From Erigeron canadensis (taxonomy: Eukaryota; Streptophyta; Magnoliopsida; Asterales; Asteraceae), in NCBI RefSeq assembly GCF_010389155.1, contig NC_057762.1, positions 3,893,513-3,957,512 on the forward strand: a stretch of 64,000 nt of DNA. The letters are read 5' to 3'. How positions within the stretch are numbered: position 1 is the stretch's first letter; each line of letters opens with the position of its first letter. A program made the position numbers and the translations under genes. The notes below the pieces were generated by a model that saw only the letters and a list, made by a program, of their open reading frames with translations, was not told where the DNA came from and made no database searches. Positions 12,244 through 22,851 of the stretch are shown in pieces.

Positions 12244-12727
12244 TAATTAAAGTTATAAATTTCATATTTTACTAAAATAAATATAACTGGCTAGTTAAAT
12301 CGATATATCAAAGGCCTAATGGTATATGAGATAATTTATGAAAACAGAGATAACGGATTGTAATCCCATACTAATCATTTATAAATATACATTTTTTTGG
12401 TATAGAATACTTGCTTATAAAATGATATATAGAAAAGAAAATGGTAAGTAAAAGTATAAAATTTTATATCAAAAACATACCTCTAAATTTTATGATAAAT
12501 ATACAACTGTTTAATGCATCTTAACGAAAGTCTATGTAGTTTCGTTATACAAACTACTAAAGAGAACTTAACTAAAAAAAATTTTAGAGTTCGCTAAATA
12601 TGGTATATATATAGTTATTCATGATAAAGTTTTTTATTCAAGTAAAGCATAATAACATATATTTTTTTGAATGTTTATATATTTCTTATACAGAAAAAAG
12701 TAAGTAAATAACTGCTCAATGCCGTTT

Positions 12728-12844
12728 TTCGCGAGTTTTGATCCCCAATATCTCGACGGTGTATGGGGGAGGTAAAATGTAGGCAGACCTTACATCTATA
12801 TAGAGAGACTGCTTTTAGTTTCTAATGATAGAAAAGGCCCTCAA
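12728..12844 (-). mobile_element. 5'-truncated SINE, same family as 45137-45351
   Basis: This matches the 3' two-thirds of the full SINE at 45137-45351. Shared landmarks are a 'gcgagttttgatcccc' block, 'gtatggggg' and the core 'atgtaggcagaccttac'. The tRNA-like head with polymerase III boxes is missing, and no flanking duplication is visible. Confidence 0.75.
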
Positions 12845-12925
12845 TAATTAAATTTCTAATCATCACATTTGCTTTCAAGCAGGGTTAACGAGAAAGCTGT
12901 GGTGGAATGGTGGTGACCTCCCAAG

Positions 12926-13616
12926 TAAGGGTGTTCAAAACCGGATATTCAAAAATTCGGATAGTCGTTTTGACCATCTCGTCATTTTCAATAATACATC
13001 CACCTTAGAATAAATTTCCATCATACGATCTAACTATATGTATGAATAACATATCAAATTAAATATGATCAAAGTTAACATAGCTAGTTGTGCACCGTCA
13101 TGGCGTCTATCATTATTCAATCCACCACTGCCACAATCATGATTATGTGAGAAGAAGAAAAGAACACCAAGTTATGTTCGTCGTCGTAGATCTGCGTTTT
13201 CCAAGTTTATTGACGTTGTAGATGCGGTGGTTGATTGCATCGCAGGCCAGTCACCATGTCTGCCTTGTTGATTTCTAGGGTTGTGTATGTGTGTACTGTG
13301 TAGTGTGTGTCGTCTTCTTATTTGGGGGAATAGGTTACTGATTTGCATTAGAAAACTAATGATATGTGTCTGTTGTTGCAAGTTAACAAAAATGGGCCAA
13401 ATATTAATTGGTTATAGCAGCAAGTGTAATCCAACAACTAGGCCCACTATGTAAAATTTCAGATATTCTGAATATCCGAAAATTTTGAAAATTCTCATCC
13501 GATATCCGAATCCAAAAAATCGGATATCCGATTTTCCCAAAAAGCGGATAACTTTGGATCAGGTTTTCGGATTTTTCAGATGACGGATTTGAATTCGGAT
13601 ATTTTGAACACCCCTA
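12926..13616. mobile_element. hAT-type non-autonomous element, 691 bp
   Basis: The ends are TAAGGGTGTTCAAAA on the left and, on the other strand, TAGGGGTGTTCAAAA on the right, flanked by CTCCCAAG at 12918-12925 and 13617-13624. The subterminal regions carry many CGGATATCCGA-type palindromic motifs. The middle (about 13080-13440) is different, less repetitive DNA that might be captured sequence. There is no transposase. Confidence 0.88.
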
Positions 13617-14161
13617 CTCCCAAGTCCCAACCCATCCATTCATGATTTATTGGATTGTGAAATCTTCCACCTACATAACATAACAATTCCAACTATACAT
13701 TTAACAAGATTAAAAAACAATAAATGTACACTTACACAATTGTACATAATTGTACAATATTCACTTCACAATCATGTCATGACAAAATTTGCGGTTTCAA
13801 CACAAACGTACCAGTTGAATACAAGTAGATACAAAAAAGTTCACTAACGTTCTTTGATATATATGGATATAAGAAACTACAACTACATGTAAACAAAGGT
13901 TTGTTTCACAGAGAAACACTTCTTCTATCAAGTAGCAAAGAGTTGAATAAGAAATAACTGTTTGTGACTAATGATAAAAATCTATTTCCTTCTTTGTTAA
14001 TTAATAAGATAAAAATAAGAATGATCATCTTGTTCCTCCATACCCACATGACCTATGTTCCCCAAAGGCAAGTCTGCAAGAATCTTTACCCGAGTTGTAC
14101 TAAAAGCCCGTGTGCTATTTATCTCTAAGGATACCAGATCAAGCTTATGTGAAACAAACCT

Positions 14162-16636
14162 CTACCTCCATGGTGGTTGGTGGTGTTTGTTAACTGGAAA
14201 AAACTCAAACCCTGAATGCGGTTCAGGGCGTTTCCCACCAACAATCGAGCTAGAAGGAGCTTGTTGTAGTGAGTTATTTTCCCGCATGTATTGTTCATCC
14301 ACATTTTGAGGAAAAAACTGTCTCAAACCTACAATAGTCTCCCGGTTTCCACCATTGATTGTTAAACCAGTGTTAATATCAAAGTTATGATATGGGTATG
14401 AGGGTCCAACCCCATTTGAGCTGGAGGATGCACCGGGTGCAGCCATGTTCATCATGAAAGGTGATGGTGGTTGTTGAGAGGCCATCAATTGAGGTACAAA
14501 AGAGCCTCCTCTATATGGCACGGGCTTCCCATCTGGTGATAATGCATACATAGGCATGGGGTAGACATACATACCGTTATGGTGCCCGTAAAAAGATGGA
14601 TTAGGATTACCATACTGCATTGAAGATTCTACAGGTCGCCCCAAATTGAAATCCATTGTGGGTTGGAAAGAACTTTTTCCCTTCACCTCGACTTTCTTAC
14701 CAAAAATAGAAATAACAGAATGATCTACAGCAGCATCATTGGGGAAAATGGGCTGACTGTTTATATTCAAATCAATGTTTCTTCTTGAATGTTGTTTTGA
14801 TGACGATGAAGATGGACTTAGCCACCCATTTGGGTCATTTCCCGTACTGTTGAGATCCAACTGGGGCCGTTCTGGAAACCTACGTACAGAAGATTCCCCA
14901 GCAGAAGGAAGATCTGATACAATTACCATTTTATCCTCACTACCATCAGCAACGTTCAGATCAATATCAAGAAAATCCAACCGTTTCTTAAAATTGTTGT
15001 GGGTTTCACTGGTGGAAGCCAGTTCTTTCAATCCTGAACCCTCAAAGTGAATAGCATCAGGTAACTGGGAAGCTACAGCTGCCCGGGGAGGAGAAACAAT
15101 CGAGATCGTGGATGAGACGGGATTAATAGGGTTATCAACTTCTTCGGAACAAACTTCTTCGTTCAAATCAAACCCCGAGAACCCTCTTCCAGCACCGGGC
15201 TCAGATTCTTGAGCCACCTCAGAAATTTGAGAAACTAGGGTTTCTGCTTCTTTCACAGGTTCAGGTTTCGGTCCAGAGGTGACCTTATCTGAGACGCTGA
15301 CAAGTAGACTTTGACTTTCTTGACCGTTTTTAGATTCCGGGGTTGACTCTCTTGACCGTTTCACAGTTCCACTGTTTAACATTTTCTCAGAAACTAGGAT
15401 TTCTGCATCTTTCACAGGTTCAGGTTTGAGTCCAGATGTGACCTTATCTGAGCCGCCAACAGGTAGACTTTGACTTTCTTGACCGTTTTTAGATTCCGGG
15501 GTTGACTCTCTTGACCGTTTCACAGTTCCACTGTCTGACATTTTCTCAGAGGTGCTGCAACTTCTTTCTCGGGAATCAACTTCTAGTTCCACCTCATTAG
15601 CAACTTGCCTAGCAATATCGAGTGGGTCTATCATGCCAAAGTCTAGTTTCATATCTGATGTCTTGCTATCCATTGACAACTTAAATAATCTTGAACCGCT
15701 TTCTAAATTTTCATTACTCTGAACACCATCATCTTCATTTACGCCTTCCGTGTCACTTTCTGAACTTGAAGACGCTTTTGGGCTCTCGCCATTATCCACC
15801 ATATCTTCATCTTTGTCACTTAACACATCAGTCTCTCTAGAAGACTCTAAACAGTTATTAACAGCAGCACTTGGAGCTATTTCTGCTGAAGGACTAGGTA
15901 AAGCCAAAATTTCAACCAAGTCTCCTTTATCATGAAAACTAATCTCTTTTTCATTTTCATCTTTAACATCCGATTTCTCAACACCTTCTGATATAGAATT
16001 CTGGACTTTGAATTTAATCAAAAGATTTTCATCCTCAGCTGTTAATTTACAAGATGGATCAGCATGATCCGGAATATCCTGATTTGTTGTTGCCAAGTCC
16101 ACAATATCATCTGGTTGTCTGGTCACCGAACTATCAGCACCAATTGACTCGAGATTTTTGACATCTAATAAACTTTCATCATCCTTTTCTTGAATTAGCA
16201 TCCAACTATCACTTAACGATTTAGCTTTTTCACGAACCATAGAACTACTATGAGAGCCAAGCTCCTCGACTGTGTTCCTTATTTCAGAAGAAAAAGAACT
16301 CTCATTATCTAACCGCAGCCTCTCAAGTGCTCTCAACAATAAAATAAATAATTCTTCCAAAGAGCCATTTTCATCATCATTTTGAAGATTCTGGGCATCC
16401 TTGAGCCACTTATTAATTAAAGAAAGTCCATCTAAATTGATAAACTGATCAAGACAGTTTTTGTTTTCAGTAGCTGCAACGATAGATGCGACGCTTGACA
16501 AATGTCGGATTGCTTCACCGTTGTTGTCCACAGAGTCTTTCTTACTTTGAATAACGCTGATGAACTCGTTAACTCTATCTAGAGTTGTAAGCCCATCTTT
16601 TAAGTCGGTAGAAGTAAAGAAGTCCTCGAGAGTCAT
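14162..16636 (-). CDS. TFIIS N-terminal (LW) domain protein with EAR motifs
   Basis: A single coding exon of 824 residues. Residues 1-150 form the TFIIS N-terminal/LW helical domain seen in Mediator 26, elongin A and IWS1-type factors, beginning MTLEDFFTSTDLKDGLTTLD and containing SVASIVAATENKNCLDQFI. The long remainder is low-complexity and acidic, then carries DLN-type EAR motifs at about residues 488 (FDLNEE), 559 (DIDLNV), 594 (LDLNST) and 624 (IDLNIN), with variants near 664 and 755. EAR motifs recruit TOPLESS co-repressors, so a chromatin or transcription role is inferred; it resembles Arabidopsis At4g24200-type proteins. Residues about 363-468 are a near-perfect 53-residue tandem duplication. 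A 5' UTR intron (about 16647-19039) probably separates the start from its promoter. Confidence 0.88.
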   Translation of the reverse strand: MTLEDFFTSTDLKDGLTTLDRVNEFISVIQSKKDSVDNNGEAIRHLSSVASIVAATENKNCLDQFINLDGLSLINKWLKDAQNLQNDDENGSLEELFILLLRALERLRLDNESSFSSEIRNTVEELGSHSSSMVREKAKSLSDSWMLIQEKDDESLLDVKNLESIGADSSVTRQPDDIVDLATTNQDIPDHADPSCKLTAEDENLLIKFKVQNSISEGVEKSDVKDENEKEISFHDKGDLVEILALPSPSAEIAPSAAVNNCLESSRETDVLSDKDEDMVDNGESPKASSSSESDTEGVNEDDGVQSNENLESGSRLFKLSMDSKTSDMKLDFGMIDPLDIARQVANEVELEVDSRERSCSTSEKMSDSGTVKRSRESTPESKNGQESQSLPVGGSDKVTSGLKPEPVKDAEILVSEKMLNSGTVKRSRESTPESKNGQESQSLLVSVSDKVTSGPKPEPVKEAETLVSQISEVAQESEPGAGRGFSGFDLNEEVCSEEVDNPINPVSSTISIVSPPRAAVASQLPDAIHFEGSGLKELASTSETHNNFKKRLDFLDIDLNVADGSEDKMVIVSDLPSAGESSVRRFPERPQLDLNSTGNDPNGWLSPSSSSSKQHSRRNIDLNINSQPIFPNDAAVDHSVISIFGKKVEVKGKSSFQPTMDFNLGRPVESSMQYGNPNPSFYGHHNGMYVYPMPMYALSPDGKPVPYRGGSFVPQLMASQQPPSPFMMNMAAPGASSSSNGVGPSYPYHNFDINTGLTINGGNRETIVGLRQFFPQNVDEQYMRENNSLQQAPSSSIVGGKRPEPHSGFEFFPVNKHHQPPWR
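15231..15548 (-). repeat. 159-bp in-frame tandem duplication inside the TFIIS-LW gene
   Basis: Two units, 15231-15389 and 15390-15548, are nearly identical. Both encode the sequence around TVKRSRESTPESKNGQESQS and share about 90 percent or more of their bases. The period is exactly 53 codons, so the reading frame is kept. The high identity points to a recent event. Confidence 0.9.
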
Positions 16637-17106
16637 AACTAGTCACCTGCCAGCTGAGATTCCTAAGGTAGTACTGAAGCCAATAAGCATACTACAAAAA
16701 TTTACCCTGTGACCTGCAAATATCATATTATAAATGTTGAATTGAGCATAATAAATGTATAAGTATCCACGGATTAAGAAAGAAAATCAACTGGGATATA
16801 CATAATATCTATGGTCTGATACGAAACAAACAGAAGCAAAACTAATTTAAGTCATACTTTCCATACGATAGGGTCTGTGAAAAGCGACTTAAAGCTTTCT
16901 ACATTAATGTCTTTCCAGAACAAAGAATGCTCTATGATTTTTCTTTTAAATCGTAATAAGACATTTTAGCTTTGTAAACGATATATTGCAATGACCTAGA
17001 TATAAAAAGATAACGAAAGTAAATAACCCAAATGTTCACCATGCACGCCTAAGTACAAAAGAGCCATAATGTTTTGTCAATTGGAAAAAGCACAGAGGTC
17101 TGAGCC

Positions 17107-17700
17107 ATAGTCAGATGGAGCACGGTACGACACAGTATGCGAAACGAAAACTAGTATGCGGTTCGTAGGGCTTTATAATCTGGTACCCCGGGGGGATAGG
17201 TTCATTCGGAACGCCAATTAGATACGCGGTACGGTGTACCATATACGATACATGAATTTAAAATCCTGACATAATCAAAATTATATGGCTAATATATGAA
17301 TTTATAGACACGTTGGTCAGGTAAATATAGAATAGATTTTATGTTTCCGATAAAAATTAGGTCGGCCCACTATCATATTTATTACCATTGACCCAATATG
17401 GTCTTAGCCCAAGTTAAGTTAGGTCGGCATCTATAATAAAACATAAAGTTTGAAATATCTCCACCTACAATAAATTATAGAACGGTGATGAAAAACAATG
17501 GTACGGCGGTTCTTATATTTCCGGTGCGTCGTTCCGGCTGTGGCAGTACACGATTCACCCATATGAAACGACAGAAACGAGATCGCTACCTTTAACGTAC
17601 TGGATCGCAAACTGCTATCATCTGGTTCTAGTTTGTACCGCGTTTGGGTAAGTCGTACTGGATCGAAAATCGCAGGTAGGTTTGCGTTTCCTGTTACTAT
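17107..17700. mobile_element. Inserted element with 10-bp target duplication, 594 bp
   Basis: The perfect direct repeat GGTCTGAGCC flanks it (17097-17106 and 17701-17710). The ends show only a short weak inverted match (ATAGT...ACTAT). The body is unusually rich in GTAC, GGTAC and CGGTACG motifs near both ends. A 9-10-bp duplication fits a Mutator-like element with degenerate ends; the class is inferred. Confidence 0.6.
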
Positions 17701-17803
17701 GGTCTGAGCCTGATACATGTTCTTAACAACATGGCTTATATACAGTATTATACACACATACACACACGTCAAAAACATTGTACGGCTCTAATTATGGGAA
17801 GCA

Positions 17804-17991
17804 AACACTTATCTAAACTCCTAAATTGTGATTACACTGATTAATCATAAATACTAGCAATCATGAGACTACGATAATCATCTACACTGAAAAGATTGCA
17901 CTATTTTAATTCATTGAAATTAGCACTTATGTAAACTCCTAAATTATGATTACACAGATTAATCACAAATACTAGCAATCTTGAGATAACG
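17804..17991. repeat. Direct repeat of about 68 bp, copies 120 bp apart
   Basis: Both copies (about 17804-17870 and 17923-17991) contain an 'aaactcctaaatt' block, a dyad around 'attaatca' and 'aatactagcaatc'. They diverge by roughly ten percent. Their function is unknown. Confidence 0.7.
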
Positions 17992-19207
17992 TTAAATCGT
18001 TAATGGTGCAAAAAAATAAAAGCCAGTCACTCTTGAACGTGTACAGCTTTACTAAGAGTTTAATTACCAACTTTAGAATAAGGTAATTCATAGATTCACC
18101 TTGAAACGATTTAAACAACAGATATGGATAAAAACTTTTTAGGAAACATAATTACATAACGATCTTCTCAGACATTTAATCCCATGTACATGTACTTATA
18201 CACATCAATACCAATCTTGAAACAGAAATACCTTAAGCTACAAGCATCAAGAATTTCTTCTTGATTGGCTGTTACACTTTTAAAATTTGCAGTAGCCTTT
18301 GCAACATATTCGTTTCAATAATAAACTATAATCAAAAAAGAGTCTAATCTGATGAACCTTAAGTCCTTAACTTTTTAATCGCTTGCAATCAAAACATAAA
18401 TGATGAAAATCTTTAATTTCAAATTTCAAAAACGCAACAGGTGAGCAAGAAAAAGAACAGGTGATCAAAACATAATGCGTTTCCATGTTCGACATGACTA
18501 TCCATAAATTAACGCATAAACAATATGAAACTAAAATGTTGAGCTAATTGTTATCCAATTATGTCGCCCGTAGAATTTCATTCATACTTTTTATTCACAT
18601 CAATCCAGGTACAATTTCCCAATTTTAATCATAATAGATCATTTACATGGCAATTAATGCCCTCCAAAATATTATTAAAACAAAACGATTGAGCTGATAA
18701 TCGCAGTTTTTCAGAAAACTACAATAACTAACCGCCACGAGTAACATTATATGCTTAAATTAAGTCTCAGATAATCATAATTATGAAGTTTTGTCAGATG
18801 CTAACTCCTATATATATATATATATTAAGAAACAAATAATTATAATATTTCCATTATAAACACTAAAACTTGAAAACCTAACAATAACTAGCATCCAAAT
18901 AAAACAAATTTACAAAAAAAATAATAAAAAATCTCAATCTAAAAATGCAAACTCTATAGGAAAAACAAAAAACCCTAAAAAAAGGAAGCATAATACTAAA
19001 AATTAAATAACAGAGAAAGAGAAAAATTAAAGTAATTACCTTTTATGGAATTGATGAAATGGCAAGTATTATTATACCATGGGGAGGATGTAAATATCTA
19101 TTTATCTGGGGTTTATAATTATTGTTATTTTCTGTATGTATATATATGTATAAAAGGGGTTTTATGTGAGAATATTGGGGGAAAAAAATCTGTTTGTGAG
19201 TTTCACG

Positions 19208-19216
19208 AAACCCTAA
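19208..19216 (+). promoter_or_regulatory. Telo-box AAACCCTAA in the TFIIS-LW leader/promoter region
   Basis: An exact AAACCCTAA lies about 170 bases upstream (on the minus-strand gene) of the proposed 5' UTR donor. Telo-boxes are common in promoters and leaders of broadly expressed plant genes. The element could act for the TFIIS-LW gene. Confidence 0.35.
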
Positions 19217-19415
19217 CTTTGTGGGTGATGATATGTTGTGGGTGTGTGTTTGTGTGTTGTTGCCTTTTCCCAGACCAGAGAAAGGGATGGTGCCTTCCTG
19301 CCTCCTGCCAAACGTTGTTTTCAATTCTTTTCTTACTTTCTTATTTTCCTTATTGTTATTATTTATTAATGATTTTGATGGATGTAACATAGTTATGCAA
19401 AATTAGAAAGTTATC

Positions 19416-19421
19416 CACGTG
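19416..19421. promoter_or_regulatory. G-box core CACGTG
   Basis: A perfect CACGTG palindrome lies in the presumed promoter of the TFIIS-LW gene, about 380 bases upstream of its inferred 5' UTR donor. It is a typical bHLH/bZIP binding core. Function is not demonstrated. Confidence 0.3.
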
Positions 19422-19781
19422 ATACAACGGTGGTAATGGTGATGGGTGGTGGTGATGATTTAATGACATCAACAGTGGTTGCGGTGGCGACGTTGATTGG
19501 TGACGGTGGAGACAACTGGTGGTGGTGTCGCCGCTGTTAACTGACAGTTTAAGCAAATTGATACTATTAGTTCTCACAACTTCACTAAATTTTTAAGGTA
19601 GCTTATGATTGAATAAAAAATTAAAACAAAAAACATAGGGATATTTTAGGAATAAAATGAGTGTTTAAAGTCTTTAAAGAATAAAAATAACAAAGACTAA
19701 TTTGTAGTAATCATATACATTATGTACATGTATATTTATCAAAAATCATGATATTGTATATCAATTTTTTTTGTTATACTA

Positions 19782-19860
19782 GCACGGTACTTGTGCAATA
19801 TAGCGGTGGTCATAGCGACGACGGTGTGATGGTAGGGGCGATTGTTGATGGTAGAGGTGG
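19782..19860 (-). mobile_element. Helitron-like 3' terminus (fragment)
   Basis: On the minus strand the sequence runs through GCACAAGTACCGTGC (an imperfect hairpin) into CTAG followed by T, the Helitron 3' signature. The matching GC-richer lead-in with GGTGGT/CGACGA repeats resembles that at 24790-24898. No 5' end was located. Confidence 0.4.
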
Positions 19861-20093
19861 TGTTGACTGGTGTAGATAATTAATGTAAAACTAATTTTTG
19901 TAAAAGGTTAATTAATGAAAATATTTTAAAAGATAAATGACTCATAGTGTAATTTAATCATTAAAAGCCTTTTGACAATTCCTTCCATGTAATTTTCGAT
20001 AAAAGACTATTTTTTTAATAATATAATATAGATAGATTTATAAGTACAAATTTATAATTACACAACTTAACCCTGTTTTTATATATTGGTAAA

Positions 20094-20974
20094 ATAGATT
20101 AAACCCGTAGGTTGTACGGGACTAATTGAAAACATAAATAAATAGTTACTTATCGATACAATATTATAATACCGAATTAAGAATCAATACATATATGGCG
20201 GAAGTAAAATTAAATTAATGGAAAACAATTTTATCTTTAAAACTTCACTTTTTATTTTAGCTCAGTGTTTTATATTACTTAAAATAATGTGCCATATATC
20301 ATTAGAAAAGAAAAACTTGGAAAATAATAATTAAAAATGAGCTATAAAATAATAGTTTCAAGTGTTATCGTTTAATTGGAAAGTTTTAAAAAAATCTAAA
20401 TTAAATGGTTAATAATAATAATTGTAGTGATAATGATAAAATAACATTAATTACATATTAAAATAAGTAAAAATTCTACATGTCATTTAAATGAAGGATA
20501 TAAATAAATAGATAGAGATTAAGTAAGATTATTATGAAAAATAAAAGTTATTTTCAAGTAATACTAACAATAAAATGGAATAATAATCAGATTTATTATA
20601 TATTAACTCAAGCATAACCAAAATTAATTAAAGTGAAATAAACTCAATACATGAAGAGTTATTATTATACTCGAACAATAAATCGAAAGAATAGAATATA
20701 CATTAATTGTTTATAATATGATAGCAACTTCGTAGATAACAAAAGATAAACTTTTAAATTAACCAAGGATAATTGATATTATTTTATAATATTTATATTT
20801 ATTGGTGATTAGGATCAAATTAAGTTTAGTTAAAATAAAATTAATAGGAAAAATTAAATGAGAAATAGTTAGAAATTTGACACGTATGCAAAATGCGTAT
20901 GCAAAATGCTTATTTGGAATATAAAGAGGATAGCCTAGGATCTGGACTATTCTTAGTTTAGATATAGATATAGA
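20094..20974 (-). mobile_element. Degenerate non-autonomous Helitron, about 881 bp
   Basis: The minus strand begins TCTATATCTATATC after an A. It ends with the perfect hairpin CCCGTA-CAACC-TACGGG, six bases, then CTAT (expected CTAG) followed by T. There is no coding capacity. The altered last base and lack of Rep/helicase suggest an old non-autonomous copy. Confidence 0.55.
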
Positions 20975-21902
20975 TATTATACACCTAATTATATAATCGA
21001 TTGAGTTTTAAATATATTTTTTATTGGTATAATTTTCATCAAATATTATATAACACAAATCAAAATATTCAAGGTCAAAATTTATATAAAAAAAAGACTT
21101 TAAAAATCAAAATAGGACACATTTAATGGGACGGATGGAGCATTGTTTTAAGTGGTGATATTTTTAGCTCAGTAATTTTTTTTTCTTGGATTAATTATTG
21201 TAATAAAAAAGAAATATTAGATTGGTTCTTACGGCAAACTAGAATGTCATATCAGAGGTAACTTTGATATATATATTTTTTTCTTTCAATGATTAGTTAA
21301 AATATTTTTTTTTAATGTGATTTAATTTTTAAAAAATCATTTGTCATTATTTTTTCACATAAGAAATGAGAATACATGGCTGTTAGATACTTAATTTTAA
21401 ATGTAGATATCCTAAAATTTTGATTTTTTAATCAATAAAAAACATAAAGGACTAATTAATTATATATAATAATATATAATTAATTAATATTAAAAAAAAT
21501 AATATGTGAGAATTTCTAAACAAATTTAAGCGTACTCACTTTTATTTTTTACATGTTATAAGCTTGAAGTTTTTAATACTCAAATCATTATTAGCTTATT
21601 ACAATGTGGATAACTATCTTGAGAATCCTAGATGCTTTGACAACACTCACACATTTGATATAGAATCGGCTTTTGTAGGCGTCCAAAGATTTTGTAATGT
21701 AGCTTAATGTCATCAACTATTATTGTCCTATTATAAATATGGGATTTTCTAACTATAGCCCTTTAAGCTATTTTTAAACACTAATTACCTTTCAAATATA
21801 ATCTTTAATTAATTTAGATAATTCTTTCATTAACTTTTGATTAAGTCCGTTCCGATTATGTTGTGAAAGTAAACCAAATATTCTAACTTAATCTACAATC
21901 AA

Positions 21903-21935
<33 letters not shown>

Positions 21936-22629
21936 AATAAAACAGTAGTTATCCTAGCTTTATTAGGTTATCCACCTCAACTAAGATAAATATTTAGAAT
22001 TTGCCACGTAAGATTTTTCCTACGTGTCATCTTCATATTTTTTTCATAATATTTATCAATCTATTATATATATATATATAGAATAAAATATTTATAAAAA
22101 GTAATAAAAAGATTTCCAAGTGATTTTATTTCTATAATTTCTTTTTCGGTATATACATATCATATGATATGAGTACATTTAGCGTTCCAAAACAATCATC
22201 TAACAATTTATTAATATAAATCCATATATTTATTAATATAAATCCATAGCTGTAACATTCATCTGCATGAAAATCTTAATTAACTACACAATATCTAATA
22301 TGTGTTTTGCATGTAATTTTGGATCCTAAAGATTCATGTAAGTTGATGTTGTTCATTGTTTTTTATATTTAATTCCCGCGCTTAAAATAGCTTCAACTAT
22401 TTCAAATATTTTGATTTTTTTTTTGGAAGTGTCTTCTTAATATCTACTTTCAGGTAATAGATGTAACAAATTTGCTCTGGAATTGTTACGAGTTATATAT
22501 TTAAGGTTACAAAAATTTTATAAAAAACTAAGTCCGTTCTTCAATTGAAGTTTTTCTTATATTGAGCTTTCTTGAAATATTTGTTATAAATATATGTAAA
22601 CGCGTGCAACGCACGGAGCAAAAACCTAG
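21903..22629 (+). mobile_element. Non-autonomous Helitron, 727 bp
   Basis: It starts TCTATATATA after an A. It ends with hairpin CGTGC-AAC-GCACG (22603-22615), ten bases, then CTAG (22626-22629) and a T. The internal 'gccacgtaag...cctacgtgtca' pair is typical of short plant Helitrons. There is no Rep/helicase coding sequence. The AT-dinucleotide insertion preference is satisfied on both sides. Confidence 0.7.
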
Positions 22630-22851
22630 TTTACATATATATATTTACATGTACTTTCCAGCAACACTTTTATGCAATCAAATTTTATTATATCTCATCG
22701 CTACAACTTACAGGCTTCATCATACACAAGTAAAAGAAAAAGAATTTTAACACATAAATAAACAACCAAAGTTCATGAATCAAAAAACCAAAAAACTTTC
22801 TTAATACTTCAAACTAAACACTGGATTGAGTCCACAGTCACCAACCATTTT

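Larger units (their letters stand above)
11456..14161. other. Repeat-rich intergenic stretch
   Basis: 2.7 kb with no gene that I can support. It contains two hAT elements (11847-12044, 12926-13616), a partly triplicated short repeat (12118-12243) and a 5'-truncated SINE (12728-12844). Confidence 0.65.
16647..19039 (-). other. Probable 5' UTR intron of the TFIIS-LW gene
   Basis: The acceptor CTGGCAG lies ten bases upstream of the ATG. A donor AAAAG|GTAATTAC at 19040/19039 fits an upstream non-coding exon. Nothing coding lies between. The region holds an inserted element with a 10-bp duplication (17107-17700) and a direct repeat (17804-17991). The intron is inferred from splice-like sequences only. 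Confidence 0.5.
19422..22851. other. Helitron-rich AT-rich intergenic stretch
   Basis: No gene is supportable here. The stretch includes a Helitron-type end (19782-19800), a degenerate minus-strand Helitron (20094-20974) and a better preserved plus-strand Helitron (21903-22629). AT content is very high elsewhere. Confidence 0.6.

Noticed and set aside
19043..19392. Overlapping open frames of 115 codons on both strands
   Set aside because: Low-complexity sequence next to the 5' UTR of the TFIIS-LW gene; no domain, and mirror-image frames point to chance.
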